Made by a program: the position numbers and the translations under genes. A stretch of DNA of 64,000 bases from Streptomyces sp. V3I7 (GTDB lineage: Bacteria > Actinomycetota > Actinomycetes > Streptomycetales > Streptomycetaceae): NCBI RefSeq assembly GCF_030817495.1, contig NZ_JAUSZK010000001.1, positions 4,009,001 through 4,073,000 of the forward strand. Reading direction: 5' to 3'. How positions within the stretch are numbered: the first letter of the stretch is position 1; the number at the start of each line of letters is the position of its first letter. A model generated the notes under the pieces. It did no database searches and was not told the DNA's origin. It saw only the letters and a list, made by a program, of their open reading frames with translations. Positions 17,377-27,548 of this stretch are shown piece after piece.

Positions 17377-18084
17377 CTACCGCTCCAACTCGTCCAGTGC
17401 GCCGAGCTGTTGCATCAGCCCGAGCTGGTCGTGCTGCCACCACAGCTCGGCGATCTTGCCCTCGGCGTCGAACCGGAACAGGGTCATCCCGGTCATGGTG
17501 ACCTCCTGGCCGGTGGGTGCGATGCCCAGGAAGTCGCCCCGGTGCGTGCCGCGCCAGGTCCAGCGCGCGCAGGCCCGGTCGCCCTGGGCGAACACGTCCT
17601 CGACCGTGAACACGAAGTCGAAGGCGCCGCGCCACATCCGGAACTCGGCGCGGACGCTGTCCAGCCCGATGGTGTCCTGCGGGTTCATCGGGTCATGGCT
17701 GTGGATGTCCTCATCCAGCAGGTCGTTGAGCGGAGGCAGCTCGCCCGTGGTGCACAGCGCCGCGAAGAACCTGCGCACGGTGTTCTCACAGAGGCGCTCG
17801 TCCCGTACGACGTCCAGATCCATGAGCGTCGGCATCTCGTCGCAGAGGGCGACCATCTCCTGGAAGATCCGGTCGGTCTCGGGCAGGTTCGAGTTCCGCA
17901 TCGCGTCCTCGTACGACGGGAACTCCACGACCTCGACGAAGTGCGAGGCGTCGGACCGGTCCCGCCCGACCATGTCGTGCGTCGCGGTCCGCTTCCCTTT
18001 GGTCTGCTCGACCCACCTGTCCATGAGCCGGTCCATCTCGTCGAACCGGCTGGTCCTGCAGTCGATGAGCTGTACGAACGTCAT
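17377..18084 (-). CDS. ABM-like plus SnoaL-like two-domain protein
   Basis: 235 residues; ATG at 18084 with GGAGGCGG upstream. Residues 1 to about 95 (TFVQLIDCRTSRFDEMDRL, HFVEVVEFPSYEDAM) resemble an ABM-type ferredoxin-like domain. Residues of about 105-235 (VRRFFAALCTTGELPPLNDLLDEDIHSHDP, GDRACARWTWRGTHRGDFLGIAPTG, FDAEGKIAELWWQHD) are a SnoaL-like cone-shaped cyclase/NTF2 domain. Both folds bind small aromatic or polyketide-like molecules. No biosynthetic cluster surrounds it, so a specific reaction cannot be assigned. Monocistronic, convergent with groEL1. Confidence 0.82.
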   Translation of the reverse strand: MTFVQLIDCRTSRFDEMDRLMDRWVEQTKGKRTATHDMVGRDRSDASHFVEVVEFPSYEDAMRNSNLPETDRIFQEMVALCDEMPTLMDLDVVRDERLCENTVRRFFAALCTTGELPPLNDLLDEDIHSHDPMNPQDTIGLDSVRAEFRMWRGAFDFVFTVEDVFAQGDRACARWTWRGTHRGDFLGIAPTGQEVTMTGMTLFRFDAEGKIAELWWQHDQLGLMQQLGALDELER

Positions 18085-18174
18085 GACGCCGCCTCCGGTC
18101 CCCCCTGGGTCCGGTTTCCCGTCACTCCCATTTTCCCACCGGTGCGACGCCGTCCGCCGGGTCGTGCGCGGGGC

Positions 18175-18948
18175 TCACTGCGGCCCGTACTTGCGCCCCG
18201 TCTTCGAGGTCACGCCGCCCAGCAGCCCGCGCGGTGTCACCTTCACCAGGCCCATCAGCGCCTTGTAGCGCGGGTCCGGGATCGAGACCGTCTTGCCGCG
18301 GGCCAGGTCGGCGAGGGCCGCCGCGACCAGCTTGTCCGCGTCCAGCCACAGCCAGCCCGGGATGTTGTCCGTGCCCATCCCGGCCCGCTCGTGGAACTCC
18401 GTGCGCACGAAGCCGGGGCACAGCGCCATCAGCCGTACGCCGGTGCCCGCGAGGTCCTTCGCCGCGCCCTGCGTGAACTGCACGACCCACGCCTTGGACG
18501 CCCCGTACGTGCCGCGCGGCACGAAGGCCGCCACCGAGGCGACGTTCACGACTCCACCGCGCCGGCGCTCGCGCATCGCCTCCGTCGCCGCCGACGTCAG
18601 CCGCAGCACCGCCTCGATGTGCACCTTGAGCATCTTCAGCTCGTCGTCCATCGAGACGTCGAGATAGCGGCCCTTGTTGCCGAAGCCCGCGTTGTTGACC
18701 AGCAGGTCGACGGGGTTCTTGCGGTCGCCGAGGCGGGCGGCGACCCGCTCGATGCCCTTGTCCTCGGCCAGGTCGGCCGCGAGCACCTCCGCCTCGATGC
18801 CGTGCCGGTCGTGCAGTTCCGTCGCCTGGTCGTGCAGCCGCTTGGCGTCCCGTGCCACCAGGACGAGGTTGTGCCCGTCAGCCGCGAGCCGGCGCGCGAA
18901 CGCGGCACCGATCCCCGCGGTCGATCCCGTAATCAGAGCCGTTGTCAT
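18175..18948 (-). CDS. Short-chain dehydrogenase/reductase
   Basis: 257-residue SDR. The ATG at 18948 gives the canonical start TTALITGSTAGIGAAFARRL (TGxxxGIG cofactor loop). NNAGFGNKG (NAG motif), the catalytic Ser region VVNVASVAAFVPRG, and YGASK (catalytic Tyr and Lys) follow. An Arg in the second-strand position (LVARDAKRL) suggests NADP(H). The substrate is unknown; the ending (GLLGGVTSKTGRKYGPQ) resembles DltE/YqjQ-like cytosolic members. Confidence 0.9.
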   Translation of the reverse strand: MTTALITGSTAGIGAAFARRLAADGHNLVLVARDAKRLHDQATELHDRHGIEAEVLAADLAEDKGIERVAARLGDRKNPVDLLVNNAGFGNKGRYLDVSMDDELKMLKVHIEAVLRLTSAATEAMRERRRGGVVNVASVAAFVPRGTYGASKAWVVQFTQGAAKDLAGTGVRLMALCPGFVRTEFHERAGMGTDNIPGWLWLDADKLVAAALADLARGKTVSIPDPRYKALMGLVKVTPRGLLGGVTSKTGRKYGPQ

Positions 18949-19057
18949 GGCCCAAGCGTAGTGACCCGGAGCGGGGGCGTCCGCCCTGCGCACAGGGCCC
19001 ACGACAGGTGAAACTTCCGGGGAAGTTTTCTTCTGCGAAAGCCCTGGTGACGGCCGA

Positions 19058-19726
19058 TCAGGAGCCGTGCTTCCCGGCGTACGCGCGGGCCGAAGCCAGC
19101 GTTCTGTGGTGCAGTGCGGCGCCCGCGGCGAGCAGGCGCGGCAGCAGCGTGCGCTCGGTCGTCTCCGCGCGGAACACGAGGCCCACCGTCACGTCGTGCT
19201 CCGGCCGGTGCACGATCTCGACCGCGTCGCCCGCCCGGATCTCACCCGGCTCGATCACCCGGAGGTAGGCGCCCGGCACACCCTTCCGCGTGAACCTCTT
19301 CACCCAGCCGCCCTCGGCCATGTGGCCTTGGAAGGTGCGGCACGGGACGCGCCCGCTGGTGACCTCCAGCAGGGGCCCGGAGCCGACCCGCCAGCGCTCG
19401 CCGATCAGGGCGCCGGTCAGATCGATGCCACAGGTGGTGAGGTTCTCGCCGAAGGCGCCGTTCGCCAGCGGCCGCCCCAGCTCGCGCTCCCAGTCGTCCA
19501 GGTCCTCGCGCGCGAAGGCGTACACCGCCTGGTCGTCCCCGCCGTGATGCTCCAGGTGGCACACCGCGTCCCCGGCCAGGCCGCTCGCGCCGATCCCGCT
19601 CGGGCCGGGAGTACTCACCCGGACCGGGCCGTCCACGGGGCGCTTGTCGATGCCGGTCACACCCTGCGACTGGGCCGTGTACGGCACGGCCTTCGCCCGC
19701 CCCACGTTCACCGAGAGAAGCTTCAT
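19058..19726 (-). CDS. MOSC domain-containing protein
   Basis: 222 residues from the ATG at 19726. It starts KLLSVNVGRAKAVPY, typical of YiiM-like MOSC proteins, with AVYAFAREDLDDWERELGR, FGENLTTCGIDLTGALIGERW and the conserved Cys in SGRVPCRTFQGHM, the likely molybdenum-cofactor ligand. YiiM-type proteins reduce N-hydroxylated compounds (known for the family; not shown here). Divergent from the LysR regulator 80 bp away. Confidence 0.9.
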   Translation of the reverse strand: MKLLSVNVGRAKAVPYTAQSQGVTGIDKRPVDGPVRVSTPGPSGIGASGLAGDAVCHLEHHGGDDQAVYAFAREDLDDWERELGRPLANGAFGENLTTCGIDLTGALIGERWRVGSGPLLEVTSGRVPCRTFQGHMAEGGWVKRFTRKGVPGAYLRVIEPGEIRAGDAVEIVHRPEHDVTVGLVFRAETTERTLLPRLLAAGAALHHRTLASARAYAGKHGS

Positions 19727-19806
19727 GACCGCACGGTACGTGGATCGCCCCCAAAGTGTCGACGCACTATTGGGTGACATGTCCAAGCCCGGCTTATGCT
19801 CGAAGG

Positions 19807-20715
19807 GTGATCGAGGCCCGTCATCTCCGCGTCCTGCGCGCCGTCGCCGCCACCGGTTCCTTCTCCGCGGCGGGGCGCGAACTGGGGTGCACACAGCCCG
19901 CGGTCAGCCAGCAGATGAAGGCGCTGGAGGCCTCCGTCGGCACCCCGCTGCTGGTCCGCAGCGGGCGCGAGATGCGGCTGACCCAGGCCGGCGAGGCGCT
20001 CGTCCGGCACGCGTCGGGGATCCTCGCCGGGCTCACCGCGGCCGAGGAGGAGGTCGCGGCCATCGCCGGGCTGCGCGCGGGCCGGGTGCGGCTGGTCTCC
20101 TTCCCCAGCGGCAGCTCCACGCTCGTGCCCACCGCCCTCGCCGCCCTGCGCGCCGAGCACCCCGGCACGCGCGTCTCCCTGGAGGAGGCCGAGCCGCCCA
20201 GGTCCGTGGAGCTGCTGCGCGAGGGCGACTGCGACGTGGCGCTGGCCTTCCGGTACGAGGGGGCGGCGGGCGCCGAGGAGTGGGACGACCTCGTCGTACG
20301 GCCCCTGCTGACAGACCGTCTGGTGGGCCTGGTGCCCGAGCGGCACCGCCTCGCGCGCACAGCGTCCTCGGGGTCTGTCGCCATCGGCGAACTCGCCGGG
20401 GAGCCCTGGATCGCGGGCTGCCCGCGCTGCCGCGGCCAGCTCGTGGAGGTGTGCGAGAGTGCGGGCTTCACCCCGCGCATCGACTTCGCCACCGACGACT
20501 ACCCGGCGGTGGTCGGCCTCGTCGGCGCGGGACTCGGCGTCGCGGTGCTGCCCCAGCTCGCGGTCGAGTCCGTACGTCCCCGGGGTGCGCGCACGGTAGC
20601 CCTGGAACCGGCGATGCGGCGGGAGATCGTCGCCCTCACGCTGCCCGACCTGGCCCAGGTGCCGGCGGTGGCGGCGACGCTGGAGCAACTGGCGCGGGCG
20701 GCCGAGCGACTGTGA
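19807..20715 (+). CDS. LysR-family transcriptional regulator
   Basis: 302 residues; GTG at 19807. The N-terminal winged helix-turn-helix (about residues 2-60) reads EARHLRVLRAVAATGSFSAA, CTQPAVSQQMKALE, LLVRSGREMRLTQAG. The C-terminal periplasmic-binding-like effector domain follows. A CPRC motif (GCPRCRG, about residue 203) could sense redox or metal, but that is speculation. Divergent with the MOSC gene, which is its likeliest target through the 80-bp shared spacer. Confidence 0.9.
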   Translation: MIEARHLRVLRAVAATGSFSAAGRELGCTQPAVSQQMKALEASVGTPLLVRSGREMRLTQAGEALVRHASGILAGLTAAEEEVAAIAGLRAGRVRLVSFPSGSSTLVPTALAALRAEHPGTRVSLEEAEPPRSVELLREGDCDVALAFRYEGAAGAEEWDDLVVRPLLTDRLVGLVPERHRLARTASSGSVAIGELAGEPWIAGCPRCRGQLVEVCESAGFTPRIDFATDDYPAVVGLVGAGLGVAVLPQLAVESVRPRGARTVALEPAMRREIVALTLPDLAQVPAVAATLEQLARAAERL

Positions 20716-20722
20716 GCGTGGC

Positions 20723-20767
20723 GGGCACGCGCGCGTGCCCCCCTCATGCGCCCGCACGCGCGCGTGC
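20723..20767. terminator. Two GC palindromes between convergent genes
   Basis: GGGCACGCGCGCGTGCCC (20723-20740) and GCACGCGCGCGTGC (20754-20767) lie between the LysR stop and the WhiB stop. Each can form a hairpin, and the alternating CG runs could also adopt Z-DNA. Likely bidirectional terminators. Confidence 0.5.
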
Positions 20768-20852
20768 TCGGGCCCATGCGGGAAGGCCGAAACGGTGTTT
20801 GTTCTGAAGCGTCCAGATGGAGCAGAAACGTTCCTTCAGACAATTAGGGCAG

Positions 20853-21182
20853 TCAGGTGCCCGGAGCGGGGTTCCTGCCGGACGACGACGCCGTCACCAG
20901 CCGGTTCCGCGCCCGCCCCATGAGCTCCTCGCGCTCGTCCTCGGTCAGGCCGCCCCACACGCCGTACGGCTCGCGCACCGCCAGCGCGTGTGCCGCGCAC
21001 TCGGCACGGACCGGGCACCTCATGCAGACCTCCTTGGCCGAGTTCTCTCGAGCGCTCCGAGCCGCCCCGCGCTCGCCCTCCGGGTGGAAGAAGAGCGAGC
21101 TGTCGACCCCACGGCAGGCAGCCAGGAGCTGCCAGTCCCACAAGTCCGCGTTCGGTCCGGGAAGGCGGGAGAAATCTGCCAT
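20853..21182 (-). CDS. WhiB-family iron-sulfur transcriptional regulator
   Basis: 109 residues from the ATG at 21182; the longer open frame upstream has no family features. The four cluster ligands are Cys23, Cys53, Cys56 and Cys62 (C-x29-C-x2-C-x5-C). The GVWGG turn follows, then a basic tail (GRARNRL) for DNA contact. WhiB proteins carry an oxygen- and NO-sensitive [4Fe-4S] cluster and act with the principal sigma factor. It is divergent from bldM across a 379-bp region. I cannot assign the specific Wbl letter from sequence alone. Confidence 0.93.
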   Translation of the reverse strand: MADFSRLPGPNADLWDWQLLAACRGVDSSLFFHPEGERGAARSARENSAKEVCMRCPVRAECAAHALAVREPYGVWGGLTEDEREELMGRARNRLVTASSSGRNPAPGT

Positions 21183-21409
21183 TACGTGACCCCTTGTGCC
21201 GTTCTGGGCGGATACCGTGCCCTCGACCGTACATCTCCGGTCTAAGGAGATGAAAATATGACCCATTGCGAATCTAGCCCCAGACACCGTGAAACGGGAA
21301 GGAAAAGGTCTAAATGGGGCACGGTTGTGATGAAAAGTTGAGAGTCCGTCGTTCATGTCTGCACCGTGCGCGGGCCCTCACGTAGAGTGCCGGAGATGTA
21401 ACGCAGCCC

Positions 21410-21437
21410 CGTAACTCTTTCGAGTGACCGTCGTTGA
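21410..21437 (+). promoter_or_regulatory. SigBldN-type promoter of bldM
   Basis: CGTAAC (21410-21415), 16-bp spacer, CGTTGA (21432-21437): an exact match to the promoter class I know for the developmental ECF sigma factor BldN, of which bldM is the classic target. The implied leader is about 115 nt. It lies in the 379-bp region between the WhiB gene and bldM; no ORF is seen there. Confidence 0.8.
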
Positions 21438-21561
21438 GAGTGCGGAGGCGGTTGAAAACACAAGCGCTCGGGCAGGCGTCCGAGGCGGTCGACCGCACAG
21501 GTGACGATTTCGTACCAGCCTGGAGGCTCAAGGTGACGCGCATCAGCTGCGGAGGACGGCC

Positions 21562-22173
21562 ATGACATCCGTCCTCGTCTGCGACGACTCCCCGCTTGCC
21601 CGAGAGGCGCTCCGCCGTGCGGTCGCGACCGTGCCCGGCGTCGAGCGCGTGACGACGGCGGCCAACGGCGAGGAAGTCCTCCGCCGCTGGGGCGCCGACC
21701 GCTCGGACCTGATTCTGATGGACGTACGCATGCCCGGTCTGGGCGGCGTCGAGACCGTGCGCCGGCTGCTGTCCGCCGACCCCGGTGCCCGCATCATCAT
21801 GCTCACGGTCGCCGAGGACCTTGACGGTGTAGCTCTCGCGGTCGCCGCGGGTGCCCGGGGCTACCTGCACAAGGACGCCTCGCGCGCGGAACTGCGTGCC
21901 ACGGTGACGCAGGCCCTCGCCGACCCGACCTGGCGACTGGCCCCGCGCCGGCTGCGCTCGGCCGAGATGGGCGCCGCGCCCACGCTCACCGCGCGTGAGA
22001 TCCAGGTGCTGGAGGGCATGAGTCACGGCCGCTCCAACGCCGAGATCGGCCGCGAGCTGTTCCTCTCGGAGGACACGGTCAAGACCCACGCGCGGCGTCT
22101 GTTCAAGAAGCTCGGCGCCTCCGACCGCGCGCACGCGGTCGCGCTCGGCTTCCGGTGGGGCCTGGTCCGGTAA
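21562..22173 (+). CDS. bldM: Developmental response regulator BldM
   Basis: 203-residue NarL/FixJ-type regulator. Receiver domain (1 to about 120): acidic pair D8/D9, phospho-acceptor position D54 ([10 protein letters not shown]), Lys in YLHKD. LuxR-type helix-turn-helix at about 140-200: [40 protein letters not shown]. Length, context (WhiB gene, sigma factor, guaB) and the SigBldN promoter identify BldM. It is an orphan regulator of aerial-hypha and sporulation genes, acting as a homodimer or with WhiI (family knowledge). ATG at 21562 behind GGAGGA. A hairpin follows. Confidence 0.93.
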   Translation: MTSVLVCDDSPLAREALRRAVATVPGVERVTTAANGEEVLRRWGADRSDLILMDVRMPGLGGVETVRRLLSADPGARIIMLTVAEDLDGVALAVAAGARGYLHKDASRAELRATVTQALADPTWRLAPRRLRSAEMGAAPTLTAREIQVLEGMSHGRSNAEIGRELFLSEDTVKTHARRLFKKLGASDRAHAVALGFRWGLVR

Positions 22174-22217
22174 CGCCGGCGGGAGAGCGAACCGCAGCGG
22201 TCGGCCGGTCCCGAAAT

Positions 22218-22242
22218 CCCCGCCCGCCCCGGCTGGGCGGGG
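22218..22242 (+). terminator. Hairpin between bldM and the sigma factor gene
   Basis: CCCCGCCC/GGGCGGGG stem with a 9-nt loop, 45 bases after the bldM stop. It should separate bldM from the sigma factor transcript. Confidence 0.65.
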
Positions 22243-22358
22243 GTGGATACAGCGGTCTTCCGGGTGCCCGCTGCTCGTTTCGTCGCGGATGCCGCATCCT
22301 TGAGGGTGTGGAGTTCCTCGGGGACGAGTCGGTCGAGCGGAAGGGGAGGGCGCAGGAG

Positions 22359-23036
22359 ATGAGTTCCGGCGCACCTGCTCATAACGCTTCGGTGCACAAC
22401 GATGGGCGCGGTGCCACGGATCGTGTGGCCGCAAGGCACCATGGACCGATGCGCGGTGACGAGGCGGGCACGGCCCAGGGGGCGTTCGGGACCCTCGTGC
22501 ACCGTGCCGTCGACGGGGACGAGCAGGCTACGCACGACCTGCTCGCCCATGTCCACCCCCTCGCGCTGCGTTACTGCCGCACCCGGCTGTCCCGTCTGCC
22601 GGGAGACGCCCGGCACTTCGTCGAGGACCTCGCCCAGGAGGTCTGCGTGGCCGTCCTCCTCGCGCTGCCCCGCTACCGGGACACCGGCCGCCCCTTCGAG
22701 GCGTTCGTCTTCGCCATCGCCTCGCACAAGGTCGCCGACCTCCAGCGTGCGGCGATGCGCCACCCGGGCTCGACGGCCATCCCCTCCGACGAGATGCCGG
22801 AGCGCCCGGACGACTCCCTCGGGCCGGAGGAGCGCGCGCTGCTCAGCAGCGATGCCGAGTGGGCGAAGAAGCTGCTCGCCAACCTCCCCGAGAACCAGCG
22901 TGAGCTGCTCCTCCTGCGGATCGCGGTGGGCCTCACCGCGGAGGAGACGGGCCAGATGTTGGGAATGTCACCCGGCGCCGTCCGGGTGGCCCAGCACCGG
23001 GCACTGAGCAGACTGCGGGCGCTGGCCGAGCAGTAG
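22359..23036 (+). CDS. shbA: ECF-like RNA polymerase sigma factor, ShbA-like
   Basis: Sigma-70-family factor with regions 2 and 4 only. Region 2: [48 protein letters not shown]. Region 4: [40 protein letters not shown]. The position between bldM and guaB matches ShbA, the sigma factor known in Streptomyces griseus to drive transcription of the principal sigma gene hrdB. I take the ATG at 22359 (225 aa) behind AGGGGAGGG; an ATG at 22449 is the alternative, and the 5'-extended frame is not supported. The N-terminal ~45 residues are low-complexity. Confidence 0.85.
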   Translation: MSSGAPAHNASVHNDGRGATDRVAARHHGPMRGDEAGTAQGAFGTLVHRAVDGDEQATHDLLAHVHPLALRYCRTRLSRLPGDARHFVEDLAQEVCVAVLLALPRYRDTGRPFEAFVFAIASHKVADLQRAAMRHPGSTAIPSDEMPERPDDSLGPEERALLSSDAEWAKKLLANLPENQRELLLLRIAVGLTAEETGQMLGMSPGAVRVAQHRALSRLRALAEQ

Positions 23037-23182
23037 CCCCGCGTGGCGAACCCGGCCCGACCAGCCCCTTCTTGAGCACGTCACTCGTGAATCATGAACG
23101 GACCGCTCATGAAGTCCGTACGAACATACGAAGAGTGCAGCCGGTCGGAACCGTGGAATGTGAGCGCCGCGCTTCCCGTTAG

Positions 23183-24730
<1,548 letters not shown>

Positions 24731-24856
24731 GCGGACCATGCTGCCGAGGGCGGCCCCGGGCTCCGGGGCCGCCCTCGGCCGTGCGGGCCGGGGCCGCTGT
24801 CGTCGCCGTCGGCGATACTGGAAGACGCTGAAACGCATCAGGGAAAGGCCACAGAC

Positions 24857-25981
24857 GTGACTGAGATCGAGATCGGGCGCGGCAAGCGCGGCCGCCGGGC
24901 GTACGCCTTCGACGACATCGCCGTCGTCCCCAGCCGCCGTACGCGGGACCCGAAGGAGGTCTCGATCGCCTGGCAGATCGACGCCTACCGCTTCGAGCTG
25001 CCCTTCCTGGCCGCCCCCATGGACTCGGTCGTCTCGCCCGCCACCGCGATCCGCATCGGTGAGCTCGGCGGCCTCGGCGTGCTGAACCTCGAGGGCCTGT
25101 GGACCCGCTACGAGGACCCGCAGCCGCTGCTCGACGAGATCACCGAGCTGCCCGTCGAGCAGGCGACCCGCCGCCTCCAGGAGATCTACGCGGCTCCGAT
25201 CAAGGAGGAGCTGATCGGCCAGCGCATCAAGGAGGTGCGCGACGCCGGCGTGGTCACGGCCGCCGCGCTCTCCCCGCAGCGCACGGCGCAGTTCTCCAAG
25301 GCGGTCGTGGACGCGGGCGTGGACATCTTCGTCATCCGCGGTACGACGGTCTCGGCGGAGCACGTCTCGTCCGCTGCCGAGCCGCTGAACCTCAAGCAGT
25401 TCATCTACGAGCTCGACGTCCCGGTGATCGTCGGCGGCTGCGCCACCTACACCGCGGCCCTGCACCTGATGCGCACCGGCGCGGCCGGCGTGCTGGTCGG
25501 CTTCGGCGGCGGCGCCGCGCACACCACGCGCAACGTGCTCGGCATCCAGGTCCCGATGGCCACGGCCGTGGCGGACGTCGCGGCGGCCCGCCGCGACTAC
25601 ATGGACGAGTCCGGCGGCCGGTACGTGCACGTGATCGCGGACGGCGGCGTCGGCTGGTCCGGCGACCTGCCGAAGGCGATCGCCTGCGGCGCGGACGCGG
25701 TGATGATCGGCTCCCCGCTCGCGCGCGCCACGGACGTGCCCGGCCAGGGTCACCACTGGGGCATGGAGGCCGTCAACGAGGAGCTGCCGCGCGGCAAGAA
25801 GGTCGACCTCGGCACGGTCGGCACGATCGAGGAGGTGCTGACGGGCCCGTCGCACACTCCCGACGGCTCCATGAACCTCTTCGGCGCCCTGCGCCGCGCG
25901 ATGGCCACGACCGGCTACAGCGAGCTCAAGGAGTTCCAGCGCGTCGAGGTGACGGTCGCGGACGCGCAGCACAAGCGGTGA
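24857..25981 (+). CDS. guaB3: GuaB3-family IMP dehydrogenase-related protein
   Basis: 374-residue IMPDH/GMP-reductase barrel without CBS domains, the actinobacterial GuaB3 type. GTG at 24857. It opens EIEIGRGKRGRRAYAFDDIA and has LPFLAAPMDSVVSPATAIRI. Where guaB has GPGSICTTR, this protein has GGGAAHTTR: the catalytic Cys is replaced, with a His at that position. So it cannot form the usual Cys-IMP covalent intermediate at that position and its in vivo reaction is uncertain. It follows guaB by 126 bp on the same strand. Confidence 0.92.
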   Translation: MTEIEIGRGKRGRRAYAFDDIAVVPSRRTRDPKEVSIAWQIDAYRFELPFLAAPMDSVVSPATAIRIGELGGLGVLNLEGLWTRYEDPQPLLDEITELPVEQATRRLQEIYAAPIKEELIGQRIKEVRDAGVVTAAALSPQRTAQFSKAVVDAGVDIFVIRGTTVSAEHVSSAAEPLNLKQFIYELDVPVIVGGCATYTAALHLMRTGAAGVLVGFGGGAAHTTRNVLGIQVPMATAVADVAAARRDYMDESGGRYVHVIADGGVGWSGDLPKAIACGADAVMIGSPLARATDVPGQGHHWGMEAVNEELPRGKKVDLGTVGTIEEVLTGPSHTPDGSMNLFGALRRAMATTGYSELKEFQRVEVTVADAQHKR

Positions 25982-26065
25982 CGTGACGCTGCGCTCGGCT
26001 TGAGCGGAGTCAGGGGTCCGGTTGCTCACGGGGGTGGGTGACCGGGCCCCTTTGCGCGCCCCCCT

Positions 26066-27274
26066 TCACAACCGGTGCGCCGCCCCCGTGGGCGTGGCCC
26101 CGCGGGTGTCGAGGAGCAGTTGGGCCTTTACCGACAGGCCCTGGAGGTCGTACGTCCGGTGCTGCTGGAGGAGGATCGTGAGGTCGGCGTCGGCGGCGGC
26201 CTCGTAGAGGGAGTCGGCGCGGGGCACCGGGCGGGTGAGGACGTTCCAGGACGGGACGTGGGGGTCGTGGTAGCTGACGGAGGCGCCCAGCTCCATCAGT
26301 CGGGCCGCGATCTCCCGTGCGGGAGAGCCCTGTTGGTCGGCGAGGTCGGGTTTGTAGGTGACTCCGAGGAGCAGTACGCGGGCGCCGCGGGCGGACTTGC
26401 CGTGCTCGTTGAGCAGGGCGGCGGCGCGCTGGACGACGTACCGGGGCATGTGGCTGTTGACCTGCTGGGCCAGCTCCACCATGCGCAGCGAGCGGCCGGT
26501 GTGGGCGGTCAGGTCCTGCGGGACGACGTGGCCGCCGACGCCGGGGCCCGGGCGGAACGCCTGGAAGCCGAACGGCTTGGTCTCGGCGCAGCGGATGACG
26601 TCCCACAGGTCGACGCCCAAGTCGTGGCACAGGACGGCCATTTCGTTGACGAGGGCGATGTTGACGTGCCGGAAGTTCGCCTCCAGGAGCTGCACCGTCT
26701 CCGCCTCGCGCAGCCCGCGCGCGCGGACGACCTTGTCGCTCAGCCGCGCGTAGAAGGCGGCGGCCGACTCGGTGCAGGCCGGGGTGAGTCCGCCGATGAC
26801 CTTGGGCGTGTTGGCGGGGGTGAAGTCGCGGTTGCCGGGGTCGACGCGGCTGGGCGAGTAGGCGAGGTGGAAGTCGCGCCCTGCGCGCAGCCCCGAGCCC
26901 TCCTCCAGCAGGGGGCGCAGGAAGCCTTCGGTCGTGCCCGGGTGCACGGGCGACTCCAGGATCACCGTGGTGTGCGGGCGCAGCCGGGCGGCGAGGGTAC
27001 GGGCGGCGGCCTCCACCTGGCCGAGGTCCAGGCCGCCGTCCGCGCCACGCGGGGTCGGCGCGCAGATCACCGCGGTGCGCACCCGGCCGAGTCCCGCCGG
27101 ATCGGTGGCCGTCCGGAAGCCCCCCGAGAGCATCCGGCGCCGTTCGGCGGGGCTGAGGGAGCCGGCCTCCGGGCCGGTGGCGTACCCGAGGGTGGCGATG
27201 CCGGCGGCTACCGCGGCCTGAGCCAGAGGCAGGCCGTAGGGACCGAGTCCGATGACGGCGAGGTCTGCGGGCAT
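26066..27274 (-). CDS. UDP-sugar (UDP-GlcNAc/ManNAc-type) 6-dehydrogenase homologue lacking the catalytic Cys
   Basis: 402 residues from the ATG at 27274 (AAGGA upstream). N-terminal Rossmann domain LAVIGLGPYGLPLAQAAVAA, then CAPTP, ESPVHPGTT, and the YSPSRVDPGN substrate-recognition segment. The central EANFRHVNIALVNE helix and the TKPFGFQAFRPGPGVGGH region are WecC-like. In active enzymes this last motif continues GHCxPxDP with the nucleophilic Cys; here it reads GHVVPQD, so Cys is Val. The C-terminal UDP-binding domain (LLLGVTYKPDLADQQGSPA) is intact. It may be inactive, stop at the aldehyde, or have a different role. Divergent from glpD across a 274-bp gap in which I see no gene. Confidence 0.85.
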   Translation of the reverse strand: MPADLAVIGLGPYGLPLAQAAVAAGIATLGYATGPEAGSLSPAERRRMLSGGFRTATDPAGLGRVRTAVICAPTPRGADGGLDLGQVEAAARTLAARLRPHTTVILESPVHPGTTEGFLRPLLEEGSGLRAGRDFHLAYSPSRVDPGNRDFTPANTPKVIGGLTPACTESAAAFYARLSDKVVRARGLREAETVQLLEANFRHVNIALVNEMAVLCHDLGVDLWDVIRCAETKPFGFQAFRPGPGVGGHVVPQDLTAHTGRSLRMVELAQQVNSHMPRYVVQRAAALLNEHGKSARGARVLLLGVTYKPDLADQQGSPAREIAARLMELGASVSYHDPHVPSWNVLTRPVPRADSLYEAAADADLTILLQQHRTYDLQGLSVKAQLLLDTRGATPTGAAHRL

Positions 27275-27548
27275 GGGGTGGGCGGTCCTTCCCAATAGCC
27301 GAAGCGGGACGGGTGCGCAAGCCCTGTGGACAGGACGGACGAGCGCACTGTCAGACTAGGAGTAAATATGACCGTTATGCGGCATATTTTCCGTGTGTCT
27401 TCCGCTGGTCATGCGCCGGGTTGTCCACAGGCCGGATGCGAGTGGTGGCCGAAGTCGGGCATGGCCGTCAGAATTTGGGCATGGGTAGGGGGCGAACGGG
27501 GCTTCGCCCACCGGGTGCGGCCGACGCGACCTAGAGCGGGAGGCAGCG

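Noticed and set aside
21183..21356. Longer start for the WhiB protein (58 extra residues)
   Set aside because: The extension has no family similarity; the ATG at 21182 gives the normal WhiB N-terminus.
22155..22358. 68-residue N-terminal extension of the sigma factor
   Set aside because: It would run through the hairpin after bldM and overlap the bldM 3' end; the ATG at 22359 has a good ribosome site.
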